Of a DNA stretch of 7,099 nucleotides, positions 5,895-7,099 are shown in pieces. Position 1 is the stretch's first letter. Each line of letters opens with the position of its first letter. This DNA is from Lewinellaceae bacterium (GTDB lineage: Bacteria > Bacteroidota > Bacteroidia > Chitinophagales > Saprospiraceae). The stretch covers positions 1 to 7,099 of the forward strand of contig JACJYC010000033.1 in NCBI GenBank assembly GCA_020636325.1, written 5' to 3'. Made by a program: the position numbers and the translations under genes. The notes below the pieces were generated by a model, which worked only from the letters and a program-made list of their open reading frames with translations, was not told where the DNA came from and searched no databases.

Positions 5895-6659
5895 CTATGC
5901 TGCCGAACGCAGGACTGTCCGCCAACGGGGCTGTTCCTTCCGCTTGAATTTCTTTGCGATCGATTTTTTGATCACCCCTACCACATTCTGCAGGTGCATC
6001 GGGCCGATCGTGATCAGGCCGTGGCCGCGGTCATATCCGGGGTTGGCCAGGGTAAAGAACCGGATATCGGGGTCGGCCAGGTATTTGGGTGCAATGACGG
6101 TATTGATGTCGTTTACGAGGACGGCGTCCTTCCGCACGGTTTTGGTTTCGGGGCAAAAGGTTTCGGGGTAGTATTTTTCGCCGATCTGGTCGATCAGCCG
6201 GTTGACGGGCGCCGGGGTTTCTTCCTGGTAACTGGGGTAGAACTCTTCCAGGTTCTTGGCAAAAACCAGGTAGGCTTTGTACGTCAGGTTGTCGGCCCAG
6301 AAATACATCTTCGACAAGAGCATGTCTTTCCAGTACCGGGCAAACAGCCTGAGCGCTGTTCTGGGGATAAGGAAATTGCCGCGGCTGGATTCATCGATCA
6401 CCGTCTGGCCGAAATAGACCAGCAATTTGCCGTCGATCCGGTCGATGCGCAGGCCGGTAAAACCCACGATTTTGCCTTCCAGGGTATAGAAAGAATAGAA
6501 GTTGTTCTTCTGGAAGCGCTGGAAAAACTCCTCGCGGGTATAGTGGTAATAATGCCGGTAGATCGACCACATTTCCTCTTTTACGGATGCCGGAAGGTTG
6601 TTGGATGCGATGCTCACTTTTATTTTTTGCCGGTTCATTGCTGCTGTGTTTTGAATCAT
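5895..6659 (-). CDS. GNAT-like acyltransferase-fold protein of unknown role
   Basis: About 254 residues, soluble, no signal peptide or membrane segment. I do not recognise a named family. The N-terminal half suggests a GNAT fold: a helical opening (about 23-52), strands in YSFYTLEGKIVGFTGLRI (55-72), then VYFGQTVIDESSRGNFLIP (81-99). The last resembles GNAT motif A, where an Arg-Gly after a beta strand binds the CoA pyrophosphate, but the full Q/RxxGxG/A pattern is not met. The C-terminus is basic (KKSIAKKFKRK). The frame is open upstream to 6761, but that stretch is G-rich non-coding-looking DNA, so I start at the ATG at 6659; ATG at 6638 is equally possible. It stands alone with a repeat block behind it and no evident link to the kinase operon. 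Confidence 0.6.
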   Translation of the reverse strand: MIQNTAAMNRQKIKVSIASNNLPASVKEEMWSIYRHYYHYTREEFFQRFQKNNFYSFYTLEGKIVGFTGLRIDRIDGKLLVYFGQTVIDESSRGNFLIPRTALRLFARYWKDMLLSKMYFWADNLTYKAYLVFAKNLEEFYPSYQEETPAPVNRLIDQIGEKYYPETFCPETKTVRKDAVLVNDINTVIAPKYLADPDIRFFTLANPGYDRGHGLITIGPMHLQNVVGVIKKSIAKKFKRKEQPRWRTVLRSAA

Positions 6660-6993
6660 TTTATTGGATGTAAATCCCTTTGTTGATTCAAAATTGCAGC
6701 GGTTCAAGCCGGAAAAAAACGGAAGGCGGGTAAGTGGCGGGTCAGGCCGGGCCGTGTACAAGAACGGGGGGGTAAGTGGATTGGTTCCCGCCTGCCGGCA
6801 AGCAGGGATTGATTTGATTTGAATTGACGACGGATACTTCAGGCGAATATTCGGTCACTGCTGTCCGGCCGCGCGCGCCGTCTTCGTTAAGGGCGTTTTT
6901 GGTAGTTGACGGGCGTCCGTAGGGTGTTGCTTTTGATCTTTTGGTTGATGAGGTTTTGATTTTGTATTCGTTGCCTCTTTACTTGTTGGTTAA
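6660..6993. other. intergenic region between the divergent GNAT-like and nitrilase-like genes
   Basis: No convincing gene is seen. It contains two copies of GGGTAAGTGG (6728-6737 and 6770-6779), sharing the word that makes up the heptamer block near 5774-5880. A small palindrome, CCTGC (6791-6795) with GCAGG (6802-6806), encloses CGGCAA. A short GC-rich alternating tract follows (about 6867-6880), then T/G-rich DNA before the plus-strand start. The gap separates divergently transcribed genes, so promoters for both should lie in it. Confidence 0.5.
6931..6964 (+). promoter_or_regulatory. weak candidate promoter for the nitrilase-like gene
   Basis: TTTTG at 6931-6935 is followed after 21 nt by TGATTTTG at 6957-6964, one mismatch from the Bacteroidota -7 consensus TAnnTTTG. 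Transcription would begin near 6971, about 20-45 nt ahead of the candidate start codons. The surrounding DNA is rich in TTTG words, which lowers the weight of the match. Confidence 0.25.
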
Positions 6994-7030
6994 ATGCAAA
7001 ATGTAAAAGAAAAAATGCGAAATGTAAAAG
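6994..7030 (+). repeat. in-frame duplication of a translation start
   Basis: ATGCAAAATGTAAAAG (6994-7009) and ATGCGAAATGTAAAAG (7015-7030) differ at one base of 16 and are 21 nt, exactly seven codons, apart. They encode MQNVK and MRNVK in the same frame at the head of the nitrilase-like gene. Confidence 0.75.
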
Positions 7031-7099
7031 TGGCAGCCGTTCATTTTTGGAGCGTTCGTTGTATGGAAAATCCGGGAGATATCCCGTTTGAACGGACGA
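6994..7099 (+). CDS. N-terminus of a probable nitrilase-family carbon-nitrogen hydrolase (cut by window edge)
   Basis: A plus-strand frame opens at ATG 6994, right after an in-frame TAA at 6991, and runs off the right edge (35 codons visible). The residues VKVAAVHFWSV, then ENPGDIPFERT, match the first beta strand and following turn of nitrilase-superfamily enzymes (typically VKVAAVQ...S..GD...NLE), which hydrolyse nitriles or amides through a Glu-Lys-Cys triad. None of the triad is within the window, and the common Gln of AAVQ is His here. Two starts are possible: ATG 6994 or ATG 7015. The DNA around them is duplicated, so the first seven codons may be a recent in-frame addition. Assignment rests on a short stretch. 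Confidence 0.5.
   Translation, partial: MQNVKEKMRNVKVAAVHFWSVRCMENPGDIPFERT

Noticed and set aside
5994..6686. 230-codon plus-strand open frame opposite the GNAT-like gene
   Set aside because: The minus frame has the more protein-like composition and a GNAT-like motif; the plus frame reads as a Gly/Val/Phe-rich shadow. This is the least certain of the strand choices.
6660..6761. N-terminal extension of the GNAT-like protein to ATG 6761
   Set aside because: The added 34 residues come from G-rich DNA containing the repeated GGGTAAGTGG word and do not look conserved; ATG 6659 or 6638 fits better.
6867..6880. GGCCGCGCGCGCCG tract as a Z-DNA or methylation-linked site
   Set aside because: It is a single short tract in GC-rich intergenic DNA with no supporting context.

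Overview
This window looks like chromosomal DNA from a member of the Bacteroidota, most likely the Saprospiria/Chitinophagia side of the phylum. The grounds are the gene content (a LytS-type histidine kinase with a TPR sensor paired with a LytTR regulator, and a bacterial caspase-like protease), a promoter-like sequence of the Bacteroidota form TTG-N19-TAnnTTTG, weak Shine-Dalgarno signals, and 7-nt-periodic intergenic repeats of a kind I recall from such genomes. The taxonomic placement is inference; there is no rRNA or marker gene here.

Layout, left to right. Positions 1-239 are non-coding and hold a MITE-like inverted-repeat element (about 28-157) between two imperfect copies of ATGGTTATCCGGGCAT, then a 10-bp hairpin just past the stop of the first gene. 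Positions 240-2489 (minus) encode a 749-residue caspase-family protease with an intact His/Cys dyad, a Thr/Pro-rich N-terminal linker and long C-terminal beta-rich domains. Positions 2490-2789 are an AT-rich intergenic region with a hairpin, a candidate promoter and a repeated TGATTTTAA word. Positions 2790-3536 and 3533-5611 (minus) are a LytTR response regulator and its TPR sensor kinase, overlapping by 4 nt with the kinase first. Positions 5612-5894 carry a good candidate promoter for the kinase and an unusual array of ACNACTT heptamers. Positions 5895-6659 (minus) encode a GNAT-like protein of unknown role. Positions 6660-6993 are mostly featureless apart from short repeats. The plus strand from 6994 (or 7015) to the right edge is the beginning of what looks like a nitrilase-family carbon-nitrogen hydrolase.

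Working hypothesis: the kinase senses an extracytoplasmic signal through its TPR domain and phosphorylates the LytTR regulator, which binds DNA. The next gene downstream on the same strand is the caspase-like protease, 300 nt away behind its own candidate promoter. Directly repeated 9-mers spaced 20 nt apart, the geometry expected for a LytTR dimer, lie in that gap, so the protease is a plausible regulatory target. This link rests on proximity and site geometry only. Nothing seen connects the GNAT-like gene or the nitrilase fragment to it.
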